Below are positions 20,812 to 31,945 of a stretch of DNA of 64,000 bases, one piece after another; the stretch's first letter is position 1; the number at the start of each line of letters is the position of its first letter. A program made the position numbers and the translations under genes. The stretch is taken from assembly GCA_024138015.1 (NCBI GenBank), contig JAMXBB010000006.1, positions 70,197,033 through 70,261,032 on the forward strand, read 5' to 3'. Origin of the DNA: Lumnitzera littorea (taxonomy: Eukaryota; Streptophyta; Magnoliopsida; Myrtales; Combretaceae). The notes under the pieces are model-generated. The model made no database searches and was not told the DNA's origin. It saw only the letters and a list, made by a program, of their open reading frames with translations.

Positions 20812-22781
20812 CACACGATCTCCAGCATGGCTACACTCGACTGTTGTGTACGCCCTACTTTCGACTCCACAGCAACAGTAACCCATCCATGCTTGTTTGA
20901 CTCTAATCCCACGACTGACTGCAGTTGTTCCAACCATCGCCCCACCGCTGCAGTACATGATCCTGCCGTAAATAGCTAACGACATTGCGAGCTGCAATTC
21001 CAATACCCCCCACAGCAACAACAGTAGTAACTGCAACAGCAAAGTCGACCGCTCTACTATAGAATCCCCTGTCCAACAACGTACAGCTGCACTTCACGTA
21101 GTAACACAAGCCCAACACATACCCTCGATTATCCTCCTCTCGAATGCGCACAACAGCGCACCACTCTAGTCCACCCCATAGATACTATAGCACCATAACT
21201 CACGAAGCAAACACCATCCCTCGACACAGTCTACAAAACCTTCACACGCTTACCTAACATAAATAATATACACACCGCTCCGCGACAACACCTAATTCCA
21301 ATCGCTCTACCTTCTTAACAGCAGTACACCACGATCGCTTGCTAACGCCGTCCTCCTTCGACACACCGACCATCCTTCTCTTATCCGCACGGCAGCCCCT
21401 ATCTAATTGAAGGCCATAGCCCCTTCGCTAGTTTGTACTCCGATCACGCTATCTATAATCCACCCTTAACCCACGTATTGATTGTCCAAGGTAGAACAAC
21501 ACTCGCGATAAGCTGTAACCACACCGATAGCAACTCACAGCGAATCTACGACCATATGCCCTCTCTTAACACGCACAGTGAAGCTCCTGCTACCATTCCA
21601 CATTCAACTCCTTCGCTAGTCCATCCTCTCTTTCACCGATCCCATACGCTACAGTAGTCACAACTTCTCGGAAAACATAGCAATCACAATCCTTCCCCAT
21701 GCACCGTCTTCAATCACAATCAACACTTACCACCTGCTTCATACTCGGACGCTAGTGCATTGCACCACTCACACAAACCCATTGCTATAACATTGATTAG
21801 TCTTCAACACACAGACCACAACTCACTGCACATAGAAAAACAACAACACAGTTTGGACAGCTACACGAATCACCGTAGCAAGTAATTGACGCTTGTAAGC
21901 AATTCTACTGTCGTATAGTAAACAATAAGCAAGGTCCAATTCTCTTTCTTTTTCTTTTTCTTTTTTTTTTAATTTATATTTATTTATTTTATTTGTTTCT
22001 TTGTTCATTTAGTTATTATTTGTCAGCCAGTTAAGTTTATAACATATGACATATATATTTATATATCAGTTTAGCTGTTTTTAGTATCAAGGTTTTTTTT
22101 AGAATTCCTTACATAGAAAGTTATTTTTTTCATAAAAATTAATGATAAATTTATAAAAAAAATGGGATTTTTAGAGATTTTTTTTTTTAAATAAAAGCAT
22201 TCGAGAATTAGGGCCCTTTATAATCTTTTTGAAAAACTAAATTAGTAATAACGTAAACTCGGTTGGTTTTTAAAATTAAAACAAACCAACTCACTAAAGT
22301 TTTCGGAAAGAACTACGATCGTTTGATCTCAGCTAACGGGTACATAGGCACCTTTGGGGTGACGATAAAATATGTAGAAAATTAGGTTCTTTTTTTTTCC
22401 TTTGATTTGTATTTATTTATTTATTTTTAAATATTATGATTAGAAGAATAAGCCTGATTTCGGTAAATAGATAGTAGCACTCATTAGGGTTTAATAGGTT
22501 AGCCTTCGAATTCAGAACCCTCTAATTCTTCATTCAAATTGAAATCAAAGACTGGTAGCCAAATCGTAATCAATCCACCCAATTGGTTACAATTTCTTTT
22601 CTTTTCTTTTCTTTTCCTGACTTTGGTTGGGTGGCAATTCCAAAAATTATTTTCAATAAAAAACTAGAATTTCTCAATTTCTTTAGTCGAGGATTAATAT
22701 TAAATGGGTTAGGGTTTAATATTAATCAGGAAATGGGGAAATTAATTTTAAATAAAAGAAACCAAAAAATTAGGCTCAACA

Positions 22782-22786
22782 CTTAC
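22782..22786. repeat. Target site duplication of Tat-1, right copy (CTTAC)
   Basis: Perfect match to 2462-2466, directly after the LTR end GGCTCAACA. Confidence 0.92.
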
Positions 22787-23000
22787 CACTATTAACTAAG
22801 GATGATCGACAAAAAGTTTCAACTTCTTAGTCAACTTAGAAGAAGAAAAAGGGAATAGAGGTAAATACATACCTAGTATATGATGTGGCTTCATGAAAAA
22901 CTGCAACTATAAGAAAGAAATCAAGTAAAATGTAGGAAGTTATGGACGAAATTTGATCGACCAAATTCACCTAGTACCTAAAGAGGATCATGCCTAAGTT
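22787..23000 (-). pseudogene. Degenerate reading frame, upstream part (continues at 2123-2466)
   Basis: On the minus strand this reads MKPHHILGMYLPLFPF, SSSKLTKKLKLFVDHP, a stop, then LIVVRDV. It runs without frame change into VTPISIATFHQ on the far side of Tat-1. The two halves together give a coding-like stretch of about 180 codons with about four stops. I do not recognise the protein. The upstream limit near 23000 is uncertain, and beyond it the sequence turns into a Tat-type LTR. Confidence 0.4.
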
Positions 23001-23039
23001 TACAGGCGAAAGTGGGTGAAATCGAGTGAAAAATACCTA

Positions 23040-24015
23040 GGTGAAATCAACAAATCAACTTGAACTAATCAACATGATAATTATTAAGATCATGCTAATA
23101 AATCCATATTTTTTTAGATTTTTTCATGATCAAAAAGTGGGTGAAATCGAGTAAAAAATACTTGGGTGAAAACAATTTGTTTGTGCCAAGGAGAAAAGGA
23201 AGAAAGATGATCATTAAAGGTTTGACCATGTACGTCACGTGTTGTTACATGGTTGGTTCATGTAGTGGCCTATGGTGGTGCCATGTGGCACCTCTAGATG
23301 GGTGACACAGGTCACCTCCTTTTTTTTTTTTTGCTTTTCTCTTTTCTTTTCTTTTCTTTCGTTTTTATTTCTTCCCTTTTTGCTTTTTCCTCCATTCACT
23401 AATTTTTTTTCTTCTTTTATTTTTTATTTTTTTTAAGAAAAACATTCTAAATGATACCCATTTAATAATTTAACTTCTAAAAAATGCACTACTTCCTTAA
23501 AGCAAATGTGGAGTCTAATAAATATATGAACAAAATATTTTCAAAATTTTTCTAGTTTAATTGAATGAGGAACTTGGTTTTTACTTGTATTCGACTTTTT
23601 ATTTGAAATTTCAAATGGTCATAAAATTTTCATTTTAACTATAATTGATTTGCGGTTTGAGGTTATGATCTCTTCAATAAGTGCACTGTCAAGATACTTT
23701 AAAAAGAGCAGCTCAAATTGGGCTAGAAAAAATTGATTTTCAATAAATGTCCATTTTTGTCTGAAGTTTTTAATTCGGTCAAATTACATACATTTATTTT
23801 GACTCCATATACAGTTTTGGACCATAGAAAAATTATTTCTAACTTGAATAGACCTAAATGGACCATTGCATGATACTTTTATTATTTTTTATTTTTTGAG
23901 TTTTCTCATTTTTCTAGTTTTTTTTTCATATTTTTCATATTTTGGGCCTTTTTCGAGAAATAGGGGATTCTAAAGTAGAGATGCACTTAAGAAAGACAAA
24001 AATGAGGTGTTTATA
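23040..24015 (-). repeat. 3' LTR of Tat-3, truncated
   Basis: On the minus strand it starts TATAAACACCTCATTTTTG, a mutated TGTAGACACC start. It matches the 5' LTR at 45345-46304 along most of its length, including GGTGCCATGTGGCACC (23269-23284), the poly-T block, AAAAATGCACTACTTCCTTAAA and TTTGGGCCTTTTTC. 23050-23100 matches about 44155-44225, so some 1.1 kb is missing between. The far LTR end is absent. Confidence 0.8.
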
Positions 24016-24031
24016 ATTACTCTTTTTTGTG
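24016..24031 (-). other. Polypurine tract of Tat-3
   Basis: The minus strand reads CACAAAAAAGAGTAAT directly before the LTR start. Tat-2 has CACAAAGAGGAGTAGT in the same place and Tat-1 ACAAAGAGGAGCAGC. Confidence 0.7.
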
Positions 24032-24119
24032 ATGAAATTTGATGACAACTTTACCAGAAAGATACTCTATTTTTGTCCATATGAGAGGAAGAGGGTCTTG
24101 AAAAAAAAAAGTTCTTAAT

Positions 24120-26324
24120 GGTAATGTAATACCTCAAGGATTTCAAACCCATATGATTATCTTAGGATTCAAACTCTTAAATTTAAGGCATCAGGTTATG
24201 TTATCCGTTTAAATTCAAACTTCACAATAAGGTTAGAAAAATTAAACAAAGTAATTCAAGTAAAGTGAATTTCTCAAAATAACCTATATAAAAATAAGTT
24301 GAAATACAACTAATATAGATTATAACAGAAAGTTTATCGAGTTAAATTTTATTTAGTTTAAAAATAGAAATTTTAGATTAGATGTATAATGTTATGTTCT
24401 ACTATTTTTTAAGTATATTATATAACTTATACAAATTATAAATCTAGATAAAATCACATCTAAAGAGACACATATAATTGGACTAAATCATAACTATTAT
24501 CCGATTACGAGCCGTATTTCACTTCCTTAACGTGGAAGAAAGGCTTAGGCTTTAATTTATAAAAGATGAAAATAATTTTAATAAGACTGAAAGGAGATTG
24601 AGTCAGCAATGAGGAGAATATATTTATAAGTATAATATTATTTTGTTCTAGCCAATAGTTTCAATTCTTGCCACCTCAGTATTGCACACCGCCTCCGTTA
24701 GCCTATATAAGACCATGGAACTTCACAGATTAATAGGGTCGGCATCGTGTAGGACGAACAGGCATGTATTTCATAGACATATGTTTTTGTTTAATTTCGT
24801 CAATAACAACAGTAGATATTTAACTACTTGTGTAGAAATTGCTGGACTAAACATCTAAATTCCACTACCTACCTTGGATTGTATTATTTAATCAGTTGAA
24901 TAAATTCAACTTACGAAATCTCCCTAACCTTTGCATGCATATAATTTATAACCAGAGGAAATAAAGTTCGATCATTTGTGAAATGTCTAAATGGAATAAC
25001 AAGTAGATATTAAATCAAACAAGACAAGTTTAAAAATGTAACATCAGTAAGGCATATGGAAACCTATTAAAAGAAAATTATTTCTGACCTATAGTTGACT
25101 TCGGTATTGTATTTTCCTTAGGTGTAATAGGTGGAGAAGGATCACATCTTGAAGTATAAGACTATACTATTATCAAGCTTGGGTAAGTAGATATTTTTGT
25201 TTTTGTGTGAGTAGACCTATGTCTACTTGACGTAGAGTCAATTGTGTTGTGAATTGTAATGGCATATTGGATTGATTGGATACCTAATTTTGTTAAATGT
25301 GTGTTGACTAAATGAAATGTTTCCTTATATATGTCTGATTCATCAATATGTATTTCTATTTGAAAAACTTAGAAACTGAACTGGTCTTTATAGTGTTCAC
25401 CTAAGTGAACCCTATATGAAAGAAGGCAATATGAAGTTGAGAAACAAAACTAGAATTGACATAGTTGAATTGTTTATAATGCGGAACTTGAGATTTGTGC
25501 CTGATACCGAGTTACTGTACTGTATACTATGTTCATAGCATGGCATAAAAGGACTTATAGATCAAGTTTTTGAAAGCTTGAAAACTGCTGAGTTGGCTTT
25601 TGAGCATATAGATTGCATTGCTCAACTTATTCCGACTACATTGTATGACTGACTACGCATTAGATTTTTAGACTACATTAGGTGATTTTTGTTGGGGGTC
25701 CTACTCCTAGGCAATTCCTTGTTGCCCTAGGTTCTTAGATGTAGTATCCAAATGCCCGGGTATGTCAACTAACTGGATGAAGAATTGAAAAAGTATAGGA
25801 TATTGATATCAATGCATGTCACGTATATGAGCATAGAACGGATTTCCTACATAAATAGTTTGTATTGGTAACTTAGATTGTGAAATTAAATATCTTATAG
25901 TATTGATTTAGGTAAATATGTATTGTGCTTATTCTATGTTTTGTTTTATCCACTCTTACTTAGCTCATAGAGAGCTGAGGGGATGCTTATGTATCTTCGG
26001 GTTATGAAGAGAATTGACAGGGTAACATCAGTTGGGGGAAAAATTTTTTGGAGAGTGCTTAAGATGGAGCCAGCTATCTTTGAAGAAGTCTTGCAGTATT
26101 TTGTTCTTATTTCTATAAAGGATCTGTACATATGAAAAATAAAAAGAAATATATATACTGTATTTTAGGTTTAGATAAGTTTAATGGATATACTTTTTGT
26201 ATAAACAGGTATAAAATTGAACTCCATTGTAATACTCCTTTGTTATAAATAGAACTTTTGTTAAGCATAAACAAGTATTCTTGTGTAGGGTACATCCTAT
26301 GCTCTGCCGAGATATGACATGTAA
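24120..26324 (+). mobile_element. Solo LTR (Tekay/Del-like?) in the Tat-3 spacer
   Basis: 24125-26319 starts TGTAATACCTCAAGG and ends GAGATATGACA. It is flanked by GGTAA (24120-24124) and TGTAA (26320-26324), four of five bases matching. It has a TATA candidate CCTATATAAG near 24702 followed by a CATCGTGTAGG leader-like stretch, and no coding sequence. The unique sequence on both sides belongs to the same Tat-3 3' spacer. The 2.2-kb length and TGTAATAC start fit a Del/Tekay-type LTR, but the family is a guess. Confidence 0.6.
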
Positions 26325-26379
26325 CTTTTGAGAATGAAACGAGTTACCTATAGGATAGGAACCTTTGATAGGCTATTAA

Positions 26380-28320
26380 TTAAGGGAGGTGGAAAGAGCT
26401 CTTCAGATCTATCTCAATGAGACCCTTTGACAAGATATTCTTTCCTAAAAGGGTGAAAAGAGTTCTTTATGGTTTATCTTAGTAAGACTCTTTAATGAGA
26501 TATTCTTTTTGATAGCACTGAGGCTATCTATGGATAAGGCTCCTTGCAATCTATCTTAGTAGGACCCTATGGTGAGATATCTTATCTTAAGGAGACAATA
26601 GCACTAAGGTTATCAAAAAGATAGAAAAAGCTCTTTATAGTCTGTCTTTAACAAGATCCTTTGCTAAGATATCCTTTCCTAAAGAAAGATGATAGCGTTG
26701 AAGCTATTTGGGGACAAGGCTCCTTTTGGCCTATCTTAATGAGACCCTTTAATGAGATATCTATCCTATGGAAATGACGGCATTAAGGTTGTTCAAAGGG
26801 CGAAAAGTGCTCCTTATGATCAATCTTAACGAAACCCTTTGATGAGATATCCTATCTAATGGAAATGGCGACACTAAGGCTATCTAAGGAGCAAAAGGAG
26901 CTACTTGTGATCTATTTTAACGAAACCCTTTGATCACATATTCTTTCCAAAAAGAGCGATAGCACTAAGGTTAATTGAAGTTAGGGCTCCTTGCGGTCTA
27001 TCTTAACAAGACCCTTTGATGAGATATCCTATCTAATGGAAATGATGGCACTAAGGCTGTCCAAAGAACGGAAGGAGCTCCTTGTGATCTATTTTAACAA
27101 GACCCTTTGATCACATATTCTTTTCGAAAGGAGTAATAGCACTAAGGTTAATTAAAGCTAGGGCTCCTTGTGATCTATCTAAATAAGACCCTTAGGCGAG
27201 ATGTCCTTTCCTAGAAGAGCGATAGCACTAAGGCTATGATAAGGATCAATCCAAAAATAGTAGCGGATCTCGAACGAACAAGAATGGGTATTCAAAAGAA
27301 AATGGGTACGAAGAATATGAAGGTTTTGACAGTAAATGTGGATGGATATTATGCATCAAGACATAAGCACAATCAGGGGATTGAGCTCGAAATAGAGTTC
27401 GATACAACTCACGAACACTAAATGTCGCTTGAGATTCAAATGAGGGTTAGATATTACTCACTAATCAGTTCAAATGAAGGGGTTCACTACAATCCTAAGA
27501 ATAAGATTGATAAGAACACAGGAGAGATTAAAGAGAGTAAATGACACTCAATAATCCAACAAACGCAAGCTCTTTTGGCTCAAGTATAGCCTTGCTTGAA
27601 AGAGGAAAGTTTCATTCTTTGTATATGTCTTCTTTTTTTTTTGTCTTTATTATAGTACAAATGTTGCTATTTATAGCAAGTCCTAAATCCTAGTGACAAA
27701 ACTGTAAATAACGTACAAGGCCTTAAAGCCTAAAGAATAGGGCCTACAAATAAAATAAGGGAAAACATATGCAAGAATACAAAACTGTACATTTTACAAA
27801 AGTCAACATGTAGCCAATTGCCATGTCTTAAGGGTTGTAGTATTTGAATCGGACAAGGTCGGCAATTTGATGTACAGGTTTAGGAAGGAGTCCCTAAACT
27901 CTCACGTGGCTTGGTTAAGACACCAGAGAGGTTAGCCCACATTTGCTAAGTTCTAGATTTAGTCGATATAAGTCTCTTGGTACCCTATCGAGTGGTTCTT
28001 TGATCTCATGTACTAGGCTTTGTGGTTTCTTGGCACCTCAGTTGATGACAAAGTTGATGCCGAGTGTTTATTTTCCTTCCCCTTATCCTTCTAACGATAA
28101 CTCGGCCTTGGTAAGCATTGATAGGTTTCGGCTTGGATATAATCGGAGGCTGATTCCTATCAGGTTATCTATAGGTAGGCTTCGTATAGTCTATTTTAAT
28201 GAAACCCTTTGATGAGATATCCTATCTAAAAGGAAATGATGGTAATAAGGCTATCTAAGAGATGGATAGAGCTCCTTGCGATCTATCTCAATGAGACCCT
28301 TTAATGAAATATTCTTTCCT
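26380..28320 (-). repeat. Tandem array of about 88-bp units in Tat-3 (interrupted)
   Basis: About 12 diverged units repeat the words GGCTCCTTGYGATCTATCTTA, ACGAGACCCTTTGATGAGATAT, CCTATCTAATGGAAATG and GGCACTAAGGCTATC. Starts fall near 26412, 26476, 26550, 26640, 26735, 26824, 26912, 27000, 27090 and 27176, and resume at 28190 after the solo LTR at 27237-28162. The array is placed after the PPT exactly as in Tat-1 and Tat-2, but the unit sequence differs. Confidence 0.88.
27232..28167 (-). mobile_element. Solo LTR of a chromovirus-like element inside the 88-bp array
   Basis: 27237-28162 (926 bp) begins TGATAAGG and ends GATTCCTATCA on the plus strand. It is bounded by GGCTA (27232-27236) and GGTTA (28163-28167), which are the array word GGCTATC duplicated. 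The end GATTCCTATCA equals that of the chromovirus LTR at 30340-30350, which is minus-oriented, and the minus strand here carries a TATA box TATAAATAG near 27668-27676. I therefore infer a minus-strand solo LTR of a related but different family. The 61-codon open frame at 27236 is fortuitous. Confidence 0.65.
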
Positions 28321-28470
28321 AAAGGGTATTTGATGGGTCAAGGCTCTTGTAAGATATCCTACCTTAAGAAAATTTAACGGGTCACAACTCTTATTAGATA
28401 TCCAACCCTAAAAGGAATTAGATAGATCAAGGCTCCTATGAGATATTCTACCCTAAAAGGAATTTGATGG
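28321..28470 (-). repeat. Short tandem repeat of about 55 bp
   Basis: Three copies of a unit with ATCAAGGCTCCTATGAGATATTC and TACCCTAAAAGGAATTTGATGG. It looks like a shortened derivative of the preceding 88-bp unit (shared GAGATATYCTA word). Confidence 0.7.
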
Positions 28471-28534
28471 GTTAGCGATTTGAAACATTTTTGAAAGAAT
28501 GGATGGTGTTTAATGAGCTAGCAATTGGAAAGCA

Positions 28535-28760
28535 AGCGGATAGGGCTCCATTGAGCAAGCGATCCAGATACTTTTGAAAACAAGATAGCGCTCCATTGAG
28601 TAGGCAATTCAGATATTTTGGAAATAAGACAGTACTCCATCGAGTAAATGGTCCATAGGAATCTTAAAATAAGATAGTGCTCTGCCGAGTAGGTGATCCA
28701 TATACTTTTGATAACTAGTAGTACACCATCAAGTAAGTGATCTTAAATCTTGATAAACAC
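28535..28760 (-). repeat. Tandem repeat of about 57-60 bp in Tat-3
   Basis: Four to five copies of a unit containing GATAGYGCTCCATTGAGYA, AGYGATCCAGATACTTTTG and GAAAACAAG. The unit differs from the 88-bp array but shares the spaced GCTCC motif. Confidence 0.75.
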
Positions 28761-29514
28761 TTATCTTAAATTGGTGTTTATTGAAGAGAGAAGATTTTTC
28801 AATCTATGATCTAACTTGTATTGATGGGCCAATCAATATCTTTAATTGAGAAGTTGTGTAGTAAGTTTTGATCAAACATGGAGGGCTTGTTGGAATAGAC
28901 AAAATTGGCCCTTAGGGCAAATATCTCAGAATGAAGAGGACATGATTGGAGAATACTAATAAAAACTTAGCCATCAAGGCCAAAAAAGCTCATGAATCGG
29001 CTTGGAGAAGACTCTTTGAAGGTAGATAGCTACCTGAATTAGGCCTATGAGGCAACTTAGAAGACTTAAGTTTGAAAGAAGTAGGAATGAAAGGTTATCT
29101 AAAGTCTAAATTTTTTTTTTGGAAATTTCCTTTTTTTTTTTTTGCAATTTTTTTTCTTTCTATGAAAATTAAGGTCATAGCCTTCATTGCAAAAAAATTT
29201 CTCTTTTAAATTGTTGATAAGTAAGAAGACCTTATGGGTTTTAGAGATTGCTAATAGACGATGGGCTTGGCCTATTGCTTAATAGTCATTTATTCTCTTG
29301 CATGTGTTATCTAAAGCTTAGGCTTGGGCTAAGGCCAAATTAACCTCTTGGGTTGCCGTTACTGTATCTTAATTTCCAAGAACTTCTGGCTTCTTTTGAT
29401 GAGATTCTTCTTCTGTGTTACTCTTATTAGGCTTCTAATGATATGCGCCTTGATCTTTAATATGGGGCAAGTGACCTAGTTGGATTGCAAGTCTTCAAAT
29501 CTTCTTGTATGAGA
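28761..29514. other. Tat-3 spacer up to the chromovirus
   Basis: No coding sequence and no clear tandem repeat. A long T-tract with A/T flanks lies at 29108-29160. The segment is the left flank of the chromovirus insertion and continues at 35936. Confidence 0.6.
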
Positions 29515-29519
29515 ATATG

Positions 29520-30350
29520 TGATGCGTCTCTAAGGTTGTACACATGGAGAGGCACCACAATGAACAAGGGAAGAAAATAAAATGAGAGTTTTAGCAAATC
29601 CGTGAGCTATCGAGCTGAATATGACGAACTAACAAGATTGAACACGGCCTAAGACTCGTAGATGTGATGCACCGGTCTAAGTAATAGGGTTACTCACCAC
29701 TACACCTGGTCAAAGGGAATAGATAAGAGTTAAGAGTTAACAAGAACACTAAGGTTGCTCAAAGATAATAATTATGTATTAAAAGTTGGATGATTGTATG
29801 CATACAAAGAAAGTGGGGGTTTATATACTTGCCTACTAAGGTATTTTACATGTATGAAAAGACAAAAGGGTATGTTACAATTACATTACATTAATCGAAC
29901 TTAAAAGGGGTAAAAAGGATAAAGAATATTTAGTATAGAAAGGAAAGAATCATTTTGGAATGTTGAATCATAAGTCACATGTCACTTGATGGTAATAAGT
30001 CAAGAGTATGATACAACATAGGCAGAAATAGGAAGTATTGGTAGTCAAGGGTTGACTTGATCTGGATCAAGTCGGGAGCCAATCAATTTGGTTAAGAAGT
30101 CAACTAAGTTGGAGTCAGTCGCCAGTGGTTGGTTTGAGAGTTTGGCTTGACTAGCTTTTCCTGGGTTACCTTCAACTGTGCAAGAGCATGTTAGATACAC
30201 GTGAGGATCTGATAGGCAAATCGGCAGGACATCGGTTTGGAATAGGAGTCCTCATCTTGGCTATGGCTTAGAGCTAGTATTTTCTGTAGGAGCCCTTGAA
30301 GTCCTCTATCTTGGCTTCTTGTGATCGGTCCAGTGAGTTGATTCCTATCA
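29520..30350 (-). repeat. 3' LTR of the chromovirus (831 bp)
   Basis: The plus strand starts TGATGCGTCT and ends GATTCCTATCA, so in element orientation it runs TGATAGGAATC...AGACGCATCA. It aligns along its whole length to 35109-35930 (shared ACCGGTCT, GATGATTGTATGCATACAA and AAGAATATT words). The minus-strand TATA candidate TATATAAACC is near 29818-29827. Confidence 0.9.
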
Positions 30351-31560
30351 TTTACGTGAGGGTCGGAAAGATTTGTCCTTAAATCTGAAGTGGTTTCTGC
30401 TTGTTCTTTTAGGGCGCTCGCAGGGTTTTCTTTGGTTGGTTAGTAGGGAATCAAATCAGACACATTGAAGGTAGAAGAGACACCATAGTTGTCAGGCAAC
30501 TCGATCTAGTAAGCATTGTGATTGATCTTCTTCAGGACCTTGAATGGGCCGTTAGCTCGAGGAGATAGTTTGCTCTGTCTTAAGTGCAGGAATCACTTTT
30601 GGCTAAGGTGAATCCATACTAGGTCTCCTGATTGGAAAGAAATAGTTTGGTGGCTTCAGTTACTAATCTCCTGTTGTCTCTGATTGAACTTAGTGATCTT
30701 CTTTGTGACTAACTAATGTAGCTCATGCAATTCTTGGGCTCAGTCCATTCTGAATTGACTTTCTTCATAGTTGCTAGGGTACCGATCATATCCAAGGGAA
30801 TGGTGGGATTAAGGCCATAGACGACATTGAATAGGGTCTTCCCAATAGTGCTATAGACAGTTCAGTTGTATGCGAACTCTACAACTAGTAGGCACATATC
30901 CCAATCTCTCAAGTTCTTTCCCATAACAGCTTTGAGCGGATTGCCTAGTGTCCTATTCACCACTTCAGTCTAGCCATCAGTCTAAGGGTAGCTACTGGAG
31001 CCGAAAATGAGTTTATTCTTAAGTCTTCTCTAAAGAGTTTTTAAAAAATAACTCAAGAATTTTATGTCCCAATCTAAGACAATCCTCTACGATACTCCAT
31101 GTAGTCGGATAATCTCTTGCAAAAACAAGTTAGCAATATATAGAGCATCATTAGTCCGATGGCACGAAATAAAGTGCACCATCTTGCTGAAGCGGTCTAC
31201 TACAACAAAGATAGAATCTTTTCCTCTGGGTATCTAAGGTAACCCTAGGATAAAGTCTATGCTGAAGTTGGCTCATGGTAAGGTAGGTGTTGGTAGAGGC
31301 ATGTACTCACCAAGGGGTTCTCTCTTCCCTTTAGCGCGCTTACATACTTAACAACGACCAACTACCTTATGGACATCTTTGGCCAAGCCTGGCTAGTAAA
31401 AATTCTCCTTTAATAGAATGGCTATTTTGACCTCCCCAAAATGGCCTAAAAGTCTACCACTGTAAGCTTCCTGAACCAGTAGTTCTCGTATGGAGTAGTT
31501 TGGAATACATAGTCTACAATCCTTGAACAGATAGCCATCCTTAAGATAATACCCTTCGAT
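30351..31560 (-). pseudogene. pol: Integrase of the chromovirus
   Basis: It joins element cDNA to the chromosome. In order on the minus strand: the zinc domain (LLGHFGEVK, VCKRAKGKREPLGEYMPLP), the catalytic core (SIDFILGLP, FVVVDRFSKMVHFI, VLDWDIKFLSYF, TEVVNRTLGN), then the C-terminal part (KKINHNAY, IELPDNYGVSSTFNVSDLIP). These are the standard plant chromovirus words. Stops occur at expected Trp/Gln/Lys positions. The frame stays open from LRTNLSDPHV at 30355 into the LTR as DRNQLTGPITRS. I see no chromodomain in the usual form after the GPY/F region, which suits the CRM type. No purine tract is evident at the LTR boundary. Confidence 0.85.
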
Positions 31561-31945
31561 AACTACCCCTACTCAATACACTGTTCAACAATGGGATCAA
31601 AGTGAGGGTCAGTAGCATACTGCCCCGTGATGAGTGAGAATCCTAATAATTTTGTTTGTAAAGTGGTTTGCAAAGTTTGCTGTCGTGACAAAGCGTCAAC
31701 GACCACATTCGTACTTCCCTTCTTATGCCGAATGACATACGAGAACCCTTCCATGAATTTTAACCATTTGGCTTGCCACTTCAAAAGCTTGTTCTGACTC
31801 CTTAGATGCTTCAATGATTTGTGGTCAGTATAAATAACAAACTCTCGTGGCAACAATAATGTTGCTAAACAGTAAGCAATGGGCTGTTGTTCTTGCATCA
31901 GGATAGTACCAATTCCAACTCTTGATGCATCACATTCCAATTCAA
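31561..31945 (-). pseudogene. pol: RNase H domain of the chromovirus pol
   Basis: An open stretch of 123 codons (31569-31940) holds MECDASRVGIGTILMQEQQP (first Asp), REFVIYTDHKSLKHL (Thr-Asp-His, third Asp) and VIRHKKGSTNVVVDALSR (last Asp). Then comes LLGFSLITGQYATDPHFDPI, the linker toward integrase. The usual catalytic Glu region (LSPAERNYPTYEKELLA in relatives) is missing between CLATLLL and PREF, so an internal deletion of some 30-40 residues has occurred. It would not be active. Confidence 0.88.

Larger units (their letters stand above)
2467..22781 (+). mobile_element. Tat-1: Tat/Ogre-type Ty3/gypsy LTR retrotransposon, degenerate
   Basis: The order is 5' LTR (2467-8431, split by a later solo LTR), PBS, ORF1 remnant, gag-protease, predicted intron, pol (RT, RNase H, a second archaeal-type RNase H, integrase), a long non-coding spacer with about 81-bp tandem repeats, PPT, then 3' LTR (20263-22781). 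Perfect 5-bp duplications CTTAC flank it. The extra ORF before gag, the second RNase H, the intron between protease and RT, the TGTAGACACC-type LTR start and the repeat-rich 3' spacer together are hallmarks of the Tat lineage (Ogre-like). Without the 3.4-kb nested LTR it would be about 16.9 kb. From gag to the integrase core it keeps one reading frame, broken by many stops, with a frameshift near 16800, so it is dead. Confidence 0.93.
20263..22781 (+). repeat. 3' LTR of Tat-1 (2519 bp)
   Basis: It starts TGTGAACATC and ends GGCTCAACA, followed by the target copy CTTAC. It is uninterrupted, so it served as reference for the split 5' LTR. It contains the tRNA-like block (20553-20630), a TATA-like box (20802-20811), a CA-rich section (20815-21830), T-rich tracts (21940-22180) and the TTAATATTAAATGGGTTAGG block near 22690. 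Divergence from the 5' LTR is roughly 13% in the part I aligned by hand. Confidence 0.92.
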
